From positions 1 to 64,000 of the forward strand of contig NC_135567.1 in the NCBI RefSeq assembly GCF_964340395.1: 64,000 nucleotides of DNA. Reading direction: 5' to 3'. Below the pieces are notes generated by a model. It was not told the origin of the DNA and made no database searches. It saw only the letters and a program-made list of their open reading frames with translations. This document shows positions 12,007 through 24,781 of the stretch, piece by piece. This stretch comes from Glandiceps talaboti (lineage: Eukaryota > Hemichordata > Enteropneusta > Spengelidae). Made by a program: the position numbers and the translations under genes. The number at the start of each line of letters is the position of its first letter. Position 1 is the stretch's first letter.

Positions 12007-12226
12007 TCATAATTAGTTAAAACATAAACAAAACTGTCAAAACTCGACCAAACCACAAACCGGTCGACACCTGTCCAAACCTGTTCTGTACAGGTTTAAA
12101 TGAGTCAAAACCTGTGCAAACCTGTCCAAACGGTCCAAACCGGTCGAAAACCTATCCAAGGCGGACCAAAACTGGTGAAAATGAGTCAATACCGGTCAAA
12201 ACCTTCCAAATTGGTTATATACAGGT
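12007..12226 (+). repeat. 220-bp module 12
   Basis: Complete. It has AAAACTCGACCAAACCACAAACC for the usual AAAACCCGACCAAACCGC form, and lies 1772 bp after module 11. Confidence 0.9.
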
Positions 12227-12479
12227 GAAAACAGATCAAAACTGGTCAAAACCTGTCAAAACTGGTTCAAACCTGTCGAAACCTATCGAAAGCATTCCAA
12301 AACTGGTGCAAACAAGTCAAAACCGATCAAAACCAGTCAACACAGGTTTAAAACCGGTCCAAACCTTTCAAAACCGGTCCAAACCGGTCACAACCAGTCC
12401 AAACCGGTCCAAAACCATTGCAAACAAGACAAAAAAGGTCAAAACCTGTCCATACCGGTTTTAAACCAGTCAAATCCGA

Positions 12480-12699
12480 TCATGATTAGTTAAAACATAA
12501 ACAATACTGTCAAAACTCGACCAAACCGCAAACCGGTCGACACCTCTCCAAACCTGTTCTGTACAGTTTTAAATGAGTCAAAACCTGTGCAAACCTGTCC
12601 AAACGATCCAAACCGGTCGAAAACCTATCCAAGGCGGACCAAAACTGGTGAAAATGAGTCAATACGGGTCAAAACCTTCCAAATTGGTTATATACAGGT
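12480..12699 (+). repeat. 220-bp module 13, the most diverged; hairpin damaged
   Basis: CATGATTAG head, AAAACTCGACC, CACCTCTCC, AAACGATCC and ATACGGGTC. The right hairpin arm reads ACAGTTTT instead of ACAGGTTT, so the 8-bp stem is interrupted; it is the only complete module where I see this. CATGATTAG is shared with the fragment at 10,708. Confidence 0.9.
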
Positions 12700-13550
12700 G
12701 AAAACAGATCAAAACTGGTCAAAACCTGTCAAAACTGGTTCAAACCTGTCGAAACCTATCGAAAGCATTCCAAAACTGGTGAAAACAAGTCAAAACCGAT
12801 CAAAACCAGTCAACACCGGTTTAAAACCGGTCAAACCTGATCAAAACTGGTCAAAACCTGTCGCAAACCGGTTTAAAACCAGTGAAAACTGGTCAAAACC
12901 TGTGCAAACCTGTCAAACCGGTCCAAACCGGTCAAAAATAGGTGCAAACAACTCAAAAGCCGTCAAAACCGATCAAAATTTGTCAAAACCTGTCCAAACC
13001 TTTCAAAACCGGTCCAAACCGGTCGAAAACCTATCCAAACTGGTCCAAAAACAGTGCAAACAAGTCAAAACTGATCAAAACCAGTCAACACCGGTTTAAA
13101 ACCGGTCAAAACTAATCAAAACTGGTCAAAACCTGTCAAAACCGGTTCAAACCTGTCGAAACCTATCGAAACCAGTCCAAAGCTGGTGCAAACAAGTCAA
13201 AACCGATCAAAACCAGTCAACACAGGTTTAAAACCGGTCCAAACAGGTCGAAAACCAGTGCAAACAAGTCAAAACTGATCAAAACCAGTCAACACTGGTT
13301 TTAAACCGGTCAAAACTGATCAAAACTGGTCAAAACCTGTGCAAACATATCAAAACCGGTCCAAAACCTGTCCAAACCGGTCCAAACCTGTCCAAAACCA
13401 TTCCAAACCGGTCACAACCTGTGCAAACATATCAAAACCTGTCCAAAACCATTCCAAACCGGTCACAACCAGTCCAAACCGGTCCAAAACCATTGCAAAC
13501 AAGACAAAAAAGGTCAAAACCTGTCCATACCGGTTTTAAACCAGTCAAAT

Positions 13551-13565
13551 CCGAAAAAAATTTGT
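13551..13565. other. Module excision junction (CCGAAAAAAATTTG)
   Basis: The usual pre-module lead ends in AAATCCGA and is followed not by TCATAATTAG but by AAAAAATTTGTCC. A whole module plus some flank is missing. The same scar is at 34,316-34,330 in copy 2. Confidence 0.7.
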
Positions 13566-14135
13566 CCAAACCTGTCCAAACCTTTCAAAACCGGTCCAAA
13601 ACGGTCGAAAACCTATCCAAACTGGTCCAAAAACAGTGCAAACAAGTCAAAACTGATCAAACCCAGTCAACACCGGTTTAAAACCGGTCAAAACTAATCA
13701 AAACTGGTCAAAACCTGTCAAAACCGGTTCAAACCTGTCGAAACCTATCGAAACCAGTCCAAAGTTGGTGCAAACAAGTCAAAACCGATCAAAACCAGTC
13801 AACACAGGTTTAAAACCGGTCCAAACCTTTCAAAACCGGTCCAAACCGGTCAAAAACCAGTGCAAACAAGTCAAAACTGATCAAAACCAGTCAACACTGG
13901 TTTTAAACCGGTCAAAACTGATCAAAACTGGTCAAAACCTGTGCAAACATATCAAAACCGGTCCAAACCTGTCCAAAACCATTCCAAACCGGTCACAACC
14001 TGTGCAAACATATCAAAACCTGTCCAAAACCATTCCAAACCAGTCACAACCAGTCCAAACAGGTCCAAAACCATTGCAAACAAGACAAAAAAGGTCAAAA
14101 CCTGTCCATACCGGTTTTAAACCAGTCAAATCCGA

Positions 14136-14355
14136 TCATAATTAGTTAAAACATAAACAAAACTGTCAAAACCCGACCAAACCGCAAACCGGTCGACACC
14201 TGTCCAAACCTGTTCTGTACAGGTTTAAATGAGTCAAAACCTGTGCAAACCTGTCCAAACGGTCCAAACCGGTCGAAAACCTATCCAAGGCGGACCAAAA
14301 CTGGTGAAAATGAGTCAATACCGGTCAAAACCTTCCAAATTGGTTATATACAGGT
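14136..14355 (+). repeat. 220-bp module 14
   Basis: Consensus-like with AACAAAACTG. First module of super-repeat copy 1; its counterpart is module 26. Confidence 0.9.
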
Positions 14356-14608
14356 GAAAACAGATCAAAACTGGTCAAAACCTGTCAAAACTGGTTCAAA
14401 CCTGTCGAAACCTATCGAAAGCATTCCAAAACTGGTGCAAATAAGTCAAAACCGATCAAAACCAGTCAACACAGGTTTAAAACCGGTCCAAACCTTTCAA
14501 AACCGGTCCAAACCGGTCACAACCAGTCCAAACCGGTCCAAAACCATTGCAAACAAGACAAAAAAGGTCAAAACCTGTCCATACCGGTTTTAAACCAGTC
14601 AAATCCGA

Positions 14609-14828
14609 TCATAATTAGTTAAAACATAAACAATACTGTCAAAACCCGACCAAACCGCAAACCGGTCGACACCTGTCCAAACCTGTTCTGTACAGGTTTA
14701 AATGAGTCAAAACCTGTGCAAACCTGTGCAAACGGTCCAAACCGGTCGAAAACCTATCCAAGGCGGACCAAAACTGGTGAAAATGAGTCAATACCGGTCA
14801 AAACCTTCCAAATTGGTTATATACAGGT
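14609..14828 (+). repeat. 220-bp module 15
   Basis: Complete. It reads CCTGTGCAAACGGTCC (others CCTGTCCAAACGGTCC), 473 bp after module 14. Confidence 0.9.
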
Positions 14829-15597
14829 GAAAACAGATCAAAACTGGTCAAAACCTGTCAAAACTGGTTCAAACCTGTCGAAACCTATCGAAAGCATTCC
14901 AAAACTGGTGAAAACAAGTCAAAACCGATCAAAACCAGTCAACACCGGTTTAAAACCGGTCAAACCTGATCAAAACTGGTCAAAACCTGTCGCAAACCGG
15001 TTTAAAACCAGTGAAAACTGGTCAAAACCTGTGCAAACCTGTCAAACCAGTCCAAACCGGTCAAAAATAGGTGCAAGCAACTCAAAAGCCGTCAAAACCG
15101 ATCAAAATTTGTTAAAACCTGTCCAAACCTTCCAAAACCGGTCCAAACCGGTCGAAAACCTATCCAAACTGGTCCAAAAACAGTGCAAACAAGTCAAAAC
15201 TGATCAAAACCAGTCAACACCGGTTTAAAACCGGTCAAAACTAATCAAAACTGGTCAAAACCTGTCAAAACCGGTTCAAACCTGTCGAAACCTATCGAAA
15301 CCAGTCCAAAGCTGGTGCAAACAAGTCAAAACCGATCAAAACCAGTCAACACAGGTTTAAAACCGGTCCAAACAGGTCGAAAACCAGTGCAAACAAGTCA
15401 AAACTGATCAAAACCAGTCAACACTGGTTTTAAACCGGTCAAAACTGATCAAAACTGGTCAAAACCTGTGCAAACATATCAAAACCGGTCCAAAACCTGT
15501 CCAAACCGGTCCAAACCTGTCCAAACCGGTCCAAAACCATTGCAAACAAGACAAAAAAGGTCAAAACCTGTCCATACCGGTTTTAAACCAGTCAAAT

Positions 15598-15612
15598 CCG
15601 ATCAAAATTTGT
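15598..15612. other. Module excision junction (CCGATCAAAATTTG)
   Basis: The pre-module lead joins directly to GATCAAAATTTGTCC. It is closely related to the 13,551 scar but differs by two bases (TC for AA). It recurs at 36,363-36,377 in copy 2. Confidence 0.7.
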
Positions 15613-16203
15613 CCAAACCTGTCCAAACCTTTCAAAACCGGTCCAAAACGGTCGAAAACCCATCCAAACTGGTCCAAAAACAGTGCAAACAAGTCAAAAC
15701 TGATCAAAACCAGTCAACACCGGTTTAAAACCGGTCAAAACTAATCAAAACTGGTCAAAACCTGTCAAAACCGGTTCAAACCTGTCGAAACCTATCGAAA
15801 CCAGTCCAAAGCTAGTGCAAACAAGTCAAAACCGATCAAAACCAGTCAACACAGGTTAAAAACCGGTCCAAACCTTTCAAAACCTGTCCAAACCGGTCGA
15901 AAACCAGTGCAAACAAGTCAAAACTGATCAAAACCAGTCAACACTGGTTTTAAACCGGTCAAAACTGATCAAAACTGGTCAAAACCTGTGCAAACATATC
16001 AAAACCGGTCCAAAACCTGTCCAAACCGGTCCAAACCTGTCCAAAACCATTCCAAACCGGTCACAACCTGTGCAAACATATCGAAACCTGTCCAAAACCA
16101 TTCCAAACCAGTCACAACCAGTCCAAACCGGTCCAAAACCATTGCAAACAAGACAAAAAAGGTCAAAACCTGTCCATACCGGTTTTAAACCAGTCAAATC
16201 CGA

Positions 16204-16423
16204 TCATAATTAGTTAAAACATAAACAAAACTGTCAAAACCCGACCAAACCGCAAACCGGTCGACACCTCTCCAAACCTGTTCTGTACAGGTTTAAATGA
16301 GTCAAAACCTGTGCAAACCTGTCCAAACGGTCCAAACCGGTCGAAAACCTATCCAAGGCGGACCAAAACTGGTGAAAATGAGTCAATACCGGTCAAAACC
16401 TTCCAAATTGGTTATATATAGGT
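16204..16423 (+). repeat. 220-bp module 16, absent from super-repeat copy 2
   Basis: CACCTCTCC as in module 13 and a TTATATATAGGTG tail. This is the module lost from copy 2 through the mosaic replacement. Confidence 0.9.
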
Positions 16424-17339
16424 GAAAACAGATCAAAACTGGTCAAAACCTGTCAAAACTGGTTCAAACCTGTCGAAACCTATCGAAAGCATTCCAAAAC
16501 TGGTGAAAACAAGTCAAAACCGATCAAAACCAGTCAACACCGGTTTAAAACCGGTCAAACCTGATCAAAACTGGTGAAAACCTGTCGCAAACCGGTTTAA
16601 AACCAGTGAAAACTGGTCAAAACCTGTGCAAACCGATTTAAAACCAGTGAAAACTGGTGAAAACCTGTGCAAACCTGTCAAACCGGTCCAAACCGGTCAA
16701 AAATAGGTGCAAACAACTCAAAACCCGTCAAAACCGATCAAAATTTGTCAAAACCTGTCCAAACCTTTCAAAACCGATCGAAACCGGTCGAAAACCTATC
16801 CAAACTGGTCCAAAACCAGTGCAAACAAGTCAAAACTGATCAAAACCAGTCAACACCGGTTTAAAACCGGTCAAAACTAATCAAAACTGGTCAAAACCTG
16901 TCAAAACCGGTTCAAACCTGTCGAAACCTATCGAAACCAGTCCAAAGCTGGTGCAAACAAGTCAAAACCGATCAAAACCAGTCAACAAAGGTTTAAAACC
17001 TGTCCAAACCTTTCAAAACCGGTCCAAACCGGTCAAAAACCAGTGCAAACAAGTCAAAACTGATCAAAACCAGTCAACACTGGTTTTAAACCGGTCAAAA
17101 CTGATCAAAACTGGTCAAAACCTGTGCAAACATATCAAAACCGGTCCAAAACCTGTCCAAACCGGTCCAAACCTGTCCAAAACCATTCCAAACCGGTCAC
17201 AACCTGTGCAAACATATCAAAACCTGTCCAAAACCATTCCAAACCAGTCACAACCAGTCCAAACAGGTCCAAAACCATTGCAAACAAGACAAAAAAGGTC
17301 AAAACCTGTCCATACCGGTTTTAAACCAGTCAAATCCGA

Positions 17340-17559
17340 TCATAATTAGTTAAAACATAAACAAAACTGTCAAAACCCGACCAAACCGCAAACCGGTCGA
17401 CACCTGTCCAAACCTGTTCTGTACAGGTTTAAATGAGTCAAAACCTGTGCAAACCTGTCCAAACGGTCCAAACCGGTCGAAAACCTTTCCAAGGCGGACC
17501 AAAACTGGTGAAAATGAGTCAATACCGGTCAAAACCTTCCAAATTGGTTATATACAGGT
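17340..17559 (+). repeat. 220-bp module 17
   Basis: Private change AAAACCTTTCCAAGGCGG, shared only with its counterpart at 38,814. Confidence 0.9.
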
Positions 17560-19106
17560 GAAAACAGATCAAAACTGGTCAAAACCTGTCAAAACTGGAT
17601 CAAACCTGTCGAAACCTATCGAAAGCATTCCAAAACTGGTGAAAACAAGTCAAAACTGATCAAAACCAGTCAACACTGGTTTTAAACCGGTCAAAACTGA
17701 TCAAAACTGGTCAAAACCTGTGCAAACATATCAAAACCGGTCCAAAACCTGTCCAAACCGGTCCAAACCTGTCCAAAACCATTCCAAACCGGTCACAACC
17801 TGTGCAAACATATCAAAACCCGTCAAACCTGATCAAAACTGGTGAAAACCTGTTGCAAACCGGTTTAAAACCAGTGAAAACTGGTCAAAACCTGTGCAAA
17901 CCGGTTTAAAACCAGTGAAAACTGGTCAAAACCTGTGCAAACCTGTCAAAGCGGTCCAAATCGGTCAAAAATAGGTGCAAACAACTCAAAACCCGTCAAA
18001 ACCGATCAAAACCCGTCAAACCCGATCAAAACTTGTCAAAACCTGTCCAAAACTTTCAAAACCGGTCCAAACCGGTCGAAAACCAGTGCAAACAAGTCAA
18101 AACTTATCAAAACCGGTCAAAACTGATCAAAACTGGTCAAAACCTGTGCAAACATATCAAAACCGGTCCAAAACCTGTCCAAACCGGTCCAAACCTGTCT
18201 TAAACCATTCCAAACCGGTCACAACCTGTCCAAACCGGTCCAAAACCATTGCAAACAAGACAAAACTGATCAAAACAAGTCAACACCGGTTTAAAACCGG
18301 TCATAACTGATCAAAACTGGTCAAAACCTGTCAAAACCGGTTCAAACCTGTCGAAACCTATCGAAACCAGTCTAAAGCTGGTGCAATCAAGTCAAAACCG
18401 ATCAAAACCAGTCAACACCGGTTTAAAACCGGTCAAAACTGATCAAAACTGGTCAAAACCTGTCGCAAACCGGTTTAAAACCAGTGAAAACTGTTCAAAA
18501 CCTGTGCAAACCTGTCAAAACCGGTCAAAAATAGGTGCCAACAACTCAAAACCCGTCAAAACCGATCAAAACTTTTCAAAACCTGTCCAAACCGGTCGAA
18601 AACCTATCCAAACTGGTCCAAAAACAGTGCAAACAAGTCAAAACTGATCAAAACCAGTCAACACCGGTTTAAAACCGGTCAAAGCTAATCAAAACTGGTC
18701 AAAACCTGTCAAAACCGGTTCAAACCTGTCGAAACCTATCGAAACCAGTCAAAAGCTAGTGCAAACAAGTCAAAACCGATCAAAACCAGTCAACACAGGT
18801 TTAAAACCGGTCCAAACCTTTCAAAACCGGTCCAAACCGGTCGAAAACCAGTGCAAACAAATCAAAACTGATCAAAACCAGTCAACACTGGTTTTAAACC
18901 AGTCAAAACTGATCAAAACCGGTCAAAACCTGTGCAAACCTGTCCAAAACCATTCCAAACCGGTCACAACCTGTGCAAACATATCAAAACCTGTCCAAAA
19001 CCATTCCAAACCAGTCACAACCAGTCCAAACCGGTCCAAAACCATTGCAAACAAGACAAAAAAGGTCAAAACCTGTCCATACCGGTTTTAAACCAGTCAA
19101 ATCCGA

Positions 19107-19326
19107 TCATAATTAGTTAAAACATAAACAAAACTGTCAAAACCCGACCAAACCGCAAACCGGTCGACACCTGTCCAAACCTGTTCTGTACAGGTTTAAA
19201 TGAGTCAAAACCTGTGCAAACCTGTCCAAACGGTTCAAACCGGTCGAAAACCTATCCAAGGCGGACCAAAACTGGTGAAAATGAGTCAATACCGGTCAAA
19301 ACCTTCCAAATTGGTTAAATACAGGT
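19107..19326 (+). repeat. 220-bp module 18
   Basis: AAACGGTTCAAACC and a TTAAATACAGG tail that loses the TATATA string. Shared only with its counterpart at 40,581. Confidence 0.9.
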
Positions 19327-20259
19327 GAAAACAGATCAAAACTGGTCAAAACCTGTCAAAACTGGTTCAAACCTGTCGAAACCTATCGAAAGCATTCCAA
19401 AACTGGTGAAAACAAGTCAAAACCGATCAAAACCAGTCAACACCGGTTTAAAACCGGTCAAACCTGTCCAAACCGGTCAAAACCTGTCCAAAACCATTCC
19501 AAACCGGTCACAACCTGTGCAAACATATCAAAACCGGTCAAACCTGATCAAAACTGGTGAAAACCTGTTGCAAACCGGTTTAAAACAAGTGAAAACTGAT
19601 CAAAACCTGTGCAAACCTGTCAAACCGGTCCAAATCGGTCAAAAATAGGTGCAAACAACTCAAAACCCGTCAAAACCGATCAAAACTTGTCCAAACCTGT
19701 CCAAACCTTTCAAAACCGGTCCAAACCGGTTGAAAACCTATCCAAACTGGTCCAAAACCAGTGCAAACAAGTCAAAACTGATCAAAACCAGTCAACACCG
19801 GTTTAAAACCGAACAAAACTGATCAAAACTGGTTAAAACTTGTCAAACCGGTCCAAATCGGTCAAAAATAGGTGCCAACAACTCAAAACCCGTCAAAACT
19901 GATCAAAACTTGTCAAAACCTGTCCAAAACTTTCAAAACCGGTCCAAACCGGTCGAAAACCAGTGCAAACAAGTCAAAACTGATCAAAACCAGTCAACAC
20001 TGGTTTTAAACCGGTCAAAACTGATCAAAACTGGTCAAAACCTGTGCAAACATATCAAAACCGGTCCAAAACCTGTCCAAACCGGTCCAAACCTGTCCAA
20101 AACAATTCCAAACCGGTCACAACCTGTGCAAACATATCAAAACCTGTCCAAAACCATTCCAAACCAGTCACAACCAGTCCAAACCGGTCCAAAACCATTG
20201 CAAACAAGACAAAAAAGGTCAAAACCTGTCCATACCGGTTTTAAACCAGTCAAATCCGA

Positions 20260-20479
20260 TCATAATTAGTTAAAACATTAACAAAACTGTCAAAACCCGA
20301 CCAAACCGCAAACCGGTCGACACCTGTCCAAACCTGTTCTGTACAGGTTTAAATGAGTCAAAACCTGTGCAAACCTGTCCAAACGGTCCAAACCGGTCGA
20401 AAACCTATCCAAGGCGGACCAAAACTGGTGAAAATGAGTCAATACCGGTCAAAACCTTCCAAATTGGTTATATACAGGT
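20260..20479 (+). repeat. 220-bp module 19
   Basis: The head reads TTAAAACATTAACAAAAC. Repeated at 22,529 and 41,734. Confidence 0.9.
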
Positions 20480-21375
20480 GAAAACAGATCAAAACTGGTC
20501 AAAACCTGTCAAAACTGGTTCAAACCTGTCGAAACCTATCGAAAGCATTCCAAAACTGGTGAAAACAAGTCAAAACCGATCAAAACCAGTCAACACCGGT
20601 TTAAAACCGGTCAAACCTGATCAAAACTGGTGAAAATCTGTCGCAAACCGGTTTAAAACCAGTGAAAACTGGTCAAAACCTGTGCAAACCGTTTTAAAAC
20701 CAGTGAAAACTGGTCAAAACATGTGCAAACCTGTCAAACCGGTCCAAACCGGTCAAAAATAGGTGCAAACAACTCAAAACCCGTCAAAACCGATCAAAAT
20801 TTGTCAAAACCTGTCCAAACCTTTCAAAACCGGTCCAAACCGGTCGAAAACCTATCCAAACTGGTCCAAAAACAGTGCAAACAAGTCAAAACTGATCAAA
20901 ACCAGTCAACACCGGTTTAAAACCGTTCAAAACTAATCAAAACTGGTCAAAACCTGTCAAAACCGGTTCAAACCTGTCGAAACCAATCGAAACCAGTCCA
21001 AAGCTGGTGCAAACAAGTCAAAACCGATCAAAACCAGTCAACACAGGTTTAAAACCGGTCCAAACCTGTCGAAAACCAGTGCAAACAAGTCAAAACTGAT
21101 CAAAACCAGTCAACACTGGTTTCAAACCGGTCAAAACTGATCAAAACTGGTCAAAACCTGTGCAAACATATCAAAACCGGTCCAAAACCTGTCCAAACCG
21201 GTCCAAACCTGTCCAAAACCATTCCAAACCGGTCACAACCTGTGCAAACATATCAAAACCTGTCCAAAACCATTCCAAACCAGTCACAACCAGTCCAAAC
21301 CGGTCCAAAACCATTGCAAACAAGACAAAAAAGGTCAAAACCTGTCCATACCGGTTTTAAACCAGTCAAATCCGA

Positions 21376-21595
21376 TCATAATTAGTTAAAACATAAACAA
21401 AACTGTCAAAACCCGACCAAACCGCAAACCGGTCGACACCTGTCCAAACCTGTTCTGTACAGGTTTAAATGAGTCAAAACCTGTGCAAACCTGTCCAAAC
21501 GGTCCAAACCGGTCGAAAACCTATCCAAGGCGGACCAAAACTGGTGAAAATGAGTCAATACCGGTCAAAACCTTCCAAATTGGTTATATACAGGT
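21376..21595 (+). repeat. 220-bp module 20
   Basis: Consensus-like with AACAAAACTG; duplicated as module 22. Confidence 0.9.
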
Positions 21596-22528
21596 GAAAA
21601 CAGATCAAAACTGGTCAAAACCTGTCAAAACTGGTTCAAACCTGTCGAAACCTATCGAAAGCATTCCAAAACTGGTGAAAACAAGTCAAAACCGATCAAA
21701 ACCAGTCAACACCGGTTTAAAACCGGTCAAACCTGTCCAAACCGGTCCAAACCTGTCCAAAACCATTCCAAACCGGTCACAACCTGTGCAAACATATCAA
21801 AACCGGTCAAACCTGATCAAAACTGGTGAAAACCTGTTGCAAACCGGTTTAAAACAAGTGAAAACTGATCAAAACCTGTGCAAACCTGTCAAACCGGTCC
21901 AAATCGGTCAAAAATAGGTGCAAACAACTCAAAACCCGTCAAAACCGATCAAAACTTGTCCAAACCTGTCCAAACCTTTCAAAACCGGTCCAAACCGGTT
22001 GAAAACCTATCCAAACTGGTCCAAAACCAGTGCAAACAAGTCAAAACTGATCAAAACCAGTCAACACCGGTTTAAAACCGAACAAAACTGATCAAAACTG
22101 GTTAAAACTTGTCAAACCGGTCCAAATCGGTCAAAAATAGGTGCCAACAACTCAAAACCCGTCAAAACTGATCAAAACTTGTCAAAACCTGTCCAAAACT
22201 TTCAAAACCGGTCCAAACCGGTCGAAAACCAGTGCAAACAAGTCAAAACTGATCAAAACCAGTCAACACTGGTTTTAAACCGGTCAAAACTGATCAAAAC
22301 TGGTCAAAACCTGTGCAAACATATCAAAACCGGTCCAAAACCTGTCCAAACCGGTCCAAACCTGTCCAAAACAATTCCAAACCGGTCACAACCTGTGCAA
22401 ACATATCAAAACCTGTCCAAAACCATTCCAAACCAGTCACAACCAGTCCAAACCGGTCCAAAACCATTGCAAACAAGACAAAAAAGGTCAAAACCTGTCC
22501 ATACCGGTTTTAAACCAGTCAAATCCGA

Positions 22529-22748
22529 TCATAATTAGTTAAAACATTAACAAAACTGTCAAAACCCGACCAAACCGCAAACCGGTCGACACCTGTCCAA
22601 ACCTGTTCTGTACAGGTTTAAATGAGTCAAAACCTGTGCAAACCTGTCCAAACGGTCCAAACCGGTCGAAAACCTATCCAAGGCGGACCAAAACTGGTGA
22701 AAATGAGTCAATACCGGTCAAAACCTTCCAAATTGGTTATATACAGGT
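22529..22748 (+). repeat. 220-bp module 21
   Basis: Second copy of module 19, 2269 bp downstream, with the same CATTAAC head. Confidence 0.9.
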
Positions 22749-23644
22749 GAAAACAGATCAAAACTGGTCAAAACCTGTCAAAACTGGTTCAAACCTGTCG
22801 AAACCTATCGAAAGCATTCCAAAACTGGTGAAAACAAGTCAAAACCGATCAAAACCAGTCAACACCGGTTTAAAACCGGTCAAACCTGATCAAAACTGGT
22901 GAAAATCTGTCGCAAACCGGTTTAAAACCAGTGAAAACTGGTCAAAACCTGTGCAAACCGGTTTAAAACCAGTGAAAACTGGTCAAAACATGTGCAAACC
23001 TGTCAAACCGGTCCAAACCGGTCAAAAATAGGTGCAAACAACTCAAAACCCGTCAAAACCGATCAAAATTTGTCAAAACCTGTCCAAACCTTTCAAAACC
23101 GGTCCAAACCGGTCGAAAACCTATCCAAACTGGTCCAAAAACAGTGCAAACAAGTCAAAACTGATCAAAACCAGTCAACACCGGTTTAAAACCGTTCAAA
23201 ACTAATCAAAACTGGTCAAAACCTGTCAAAACCGGTTCAAACCTGTCGAAACCAATCGAAACCAGTCCAAAGCTGGTGCAAACAAGTCAAAACCGATCAA
23301 AACCAGTCAACACAGGTTTAAAACCGGTCCAAACCTGTCGAAAACCAGTGCAAACAAGTCAAAACTGATCAAAACCAGTCAACACTGGTTTCAAACCGGT
23401 CAAAACTGATCAAAACTGGTCAAAACCTGTGCAAACATATCAAAACCGGTCCAAAACCTGTCCAAACCGGTCCAAACCTGTCCAAAACCATTCCAAACCG
23501 GTCACAACCTGTGCAAACATATCAAAACCTGTCCAAAACCATTCCAAACCAGTCACAACCAGTCCAAACCGGTCCAAAACCATTGCAAACAAGACAAAAA
23601 AGGTCAAAACCTGTCCATACCGGTTTTAAACCAGTCAAATCCGA

Positions 23645-23864
23645 TCATAATTAGTTAAAACATAAACAAAACTGTCAAAACCCGACCAAACCGCAAACCG
23701 GTCGACACCTGTCCAAACCTGTTCTGTACAGGTTTAAATGAGTCAAAACCTGTGCAAACCTGTCCAAACGGTCCAAACCGGTCGAAAACCTATCCAAGGC
23801 GGACCAAAACTGGTGAAAATGAGTCAATACCGGTCAAAACCTTCCAAATTGGTTATATACAGGT
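23645..23864 (+). repeat. 220-bp module 22
   Basis: Second copy of module 20. Its right context, not that of module 20, matches the context of the 42,850 module. Confidence 0.9.
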
Positions 23865-24781
23865 GAAAACAGATCAAAACTGGTCAAAACCTGTCAAAAC
23901 TGGTTCAAACCTGTCGAAACCTATCGAAAGCATTCCAAAACTGGTGAAAACAAGTCAAAACCGATCAAAACCAGTCAACACCGGTTTTAAACCGGTCAAA
24001 CCTGATCAAAACTGGTGAAAACCTGTCGCAAACCGGTTTAAAACCAGTGAAAACTGGTCAAAACCTGTGCAAACCGGTTTAAAACCAGTGAAAACTGGTC
24101 AAAACCTGTGCAAACCTGTCAAACCGGTCCAAACCGGTTAAAAATAGGTGCAAACAACTCAAAACCCGTCAAAACCGATCAAAATTTGTCAAAACCTGTC
24201 CAAACCTTTCAAAACCGGTCCAAACCGGTCGAAAACCTATCCAAACTGGTCCAAAAACAGTGCAAACAAGTCAAAACTGATCAAAACCAGTCAACACCGG
24301 TTTAAAACCGGTCAAAACTAATCACAACTGGTCAAAACCTGTCAAAACCGGTTCAAACCTGTCGAAACCTATCGAAACCAGTCCAAAGTTGGTGCAAACA
24401 AGTCAAAACCGATCAAAACCAGTCAACACAGGTTTAAAACCGGTCCAAACCGGTCGAAAACCAGTGCAAACAAGTCAAAACTGATCAAAACCAGTCAACA
24501 CTGGTTTTAAACCGGTCAAAACTGATCAAAACTGGTCAAAACCTGTGCAAACATATCAAAACCGGTCCAAAACCTGTCCAAACCTGTTCAAAACCATTCC
24601 AAACCGGTCACAACCTGTGCAAACATATCAAAACCGGTCCAAAACCTGTCCAAACCGGTCCAAACCTGTCCAAAACCATTCCAAACCGGTCACAACCTGT
24701 CCAAACCGGTCCAAAACCATTGCAAACAAGACAAAAAAGGTCAAAACCTGTCCATACCGGTTTTAAACCAGTCAAATCCGA

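Larger units (their letters stand above)
10746..13481. repeat. Block II: transition region before the 20-kb super-repeat
   Basis: From here the pre-module sequence is of the AAACCAG type. The block holds two complete modules only 473 bp apart (12,007 and 12,480) and begins right after a module broken by deletion. It overlaps the first unit of a 2129-bp tandem duplication whose second unit runs into super-repeat copy 1. Only decamer-derived sequence is present. Confidence 0.75.
11497..13625. repeat. 2129-bp tandem unit, first copy
   Basis: It contains modules 12,007 and 12,480, spaced 473 bp. The same pair recurs at 14,136 and 14,609 (offset 2129) and, through the 20-kb duplication, at 34,901 and 35,374. 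Ends are approximate. Confidence 0.82.
13626..15672. repeat. 2129-bp tandem unit, second copy with an 82-bp deletion
   Basis: Matches 11,497-13,625 at offset 2129 until about 15,520. There 82 bp (equivalent to about 13,391-13,472) are missing between two TCCAAA repeats. The deletion is also present in the super-repeat copy at about 36.28 kb, so it came before the 20-kb duplication. Confidence 0.8.
19445..21713. repeat. 2269-bp tandem unit, first copy
   Basis: The module with GTTAAAACATTAACAAAAC occurs at 20,260 and again at 22,529, exactly 2269 bp later; the following modules (21,376 and 23,645) have the same offset. The left limit lies just right of the 19,107 module, whose private variants are not repeated. 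Only one equivalent unit exists in copy 2 (41,734 and 42,850 modules). Confidence 0.85.
21714..23982. repeat. 2269-bp tandem unit, second copy
   Basis: Near-identical to 19,445-21,713. A visible difference is GCAAACCGGTTTAAAACC near 22,953 against GCAAACCGTTTTAAAACC near 20,684. The right limit is near 23,982, where CACCGGTTTTAAACC replaces CACCGGTTTAAAACC and the following sequence differs. Confidence 0.85.
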
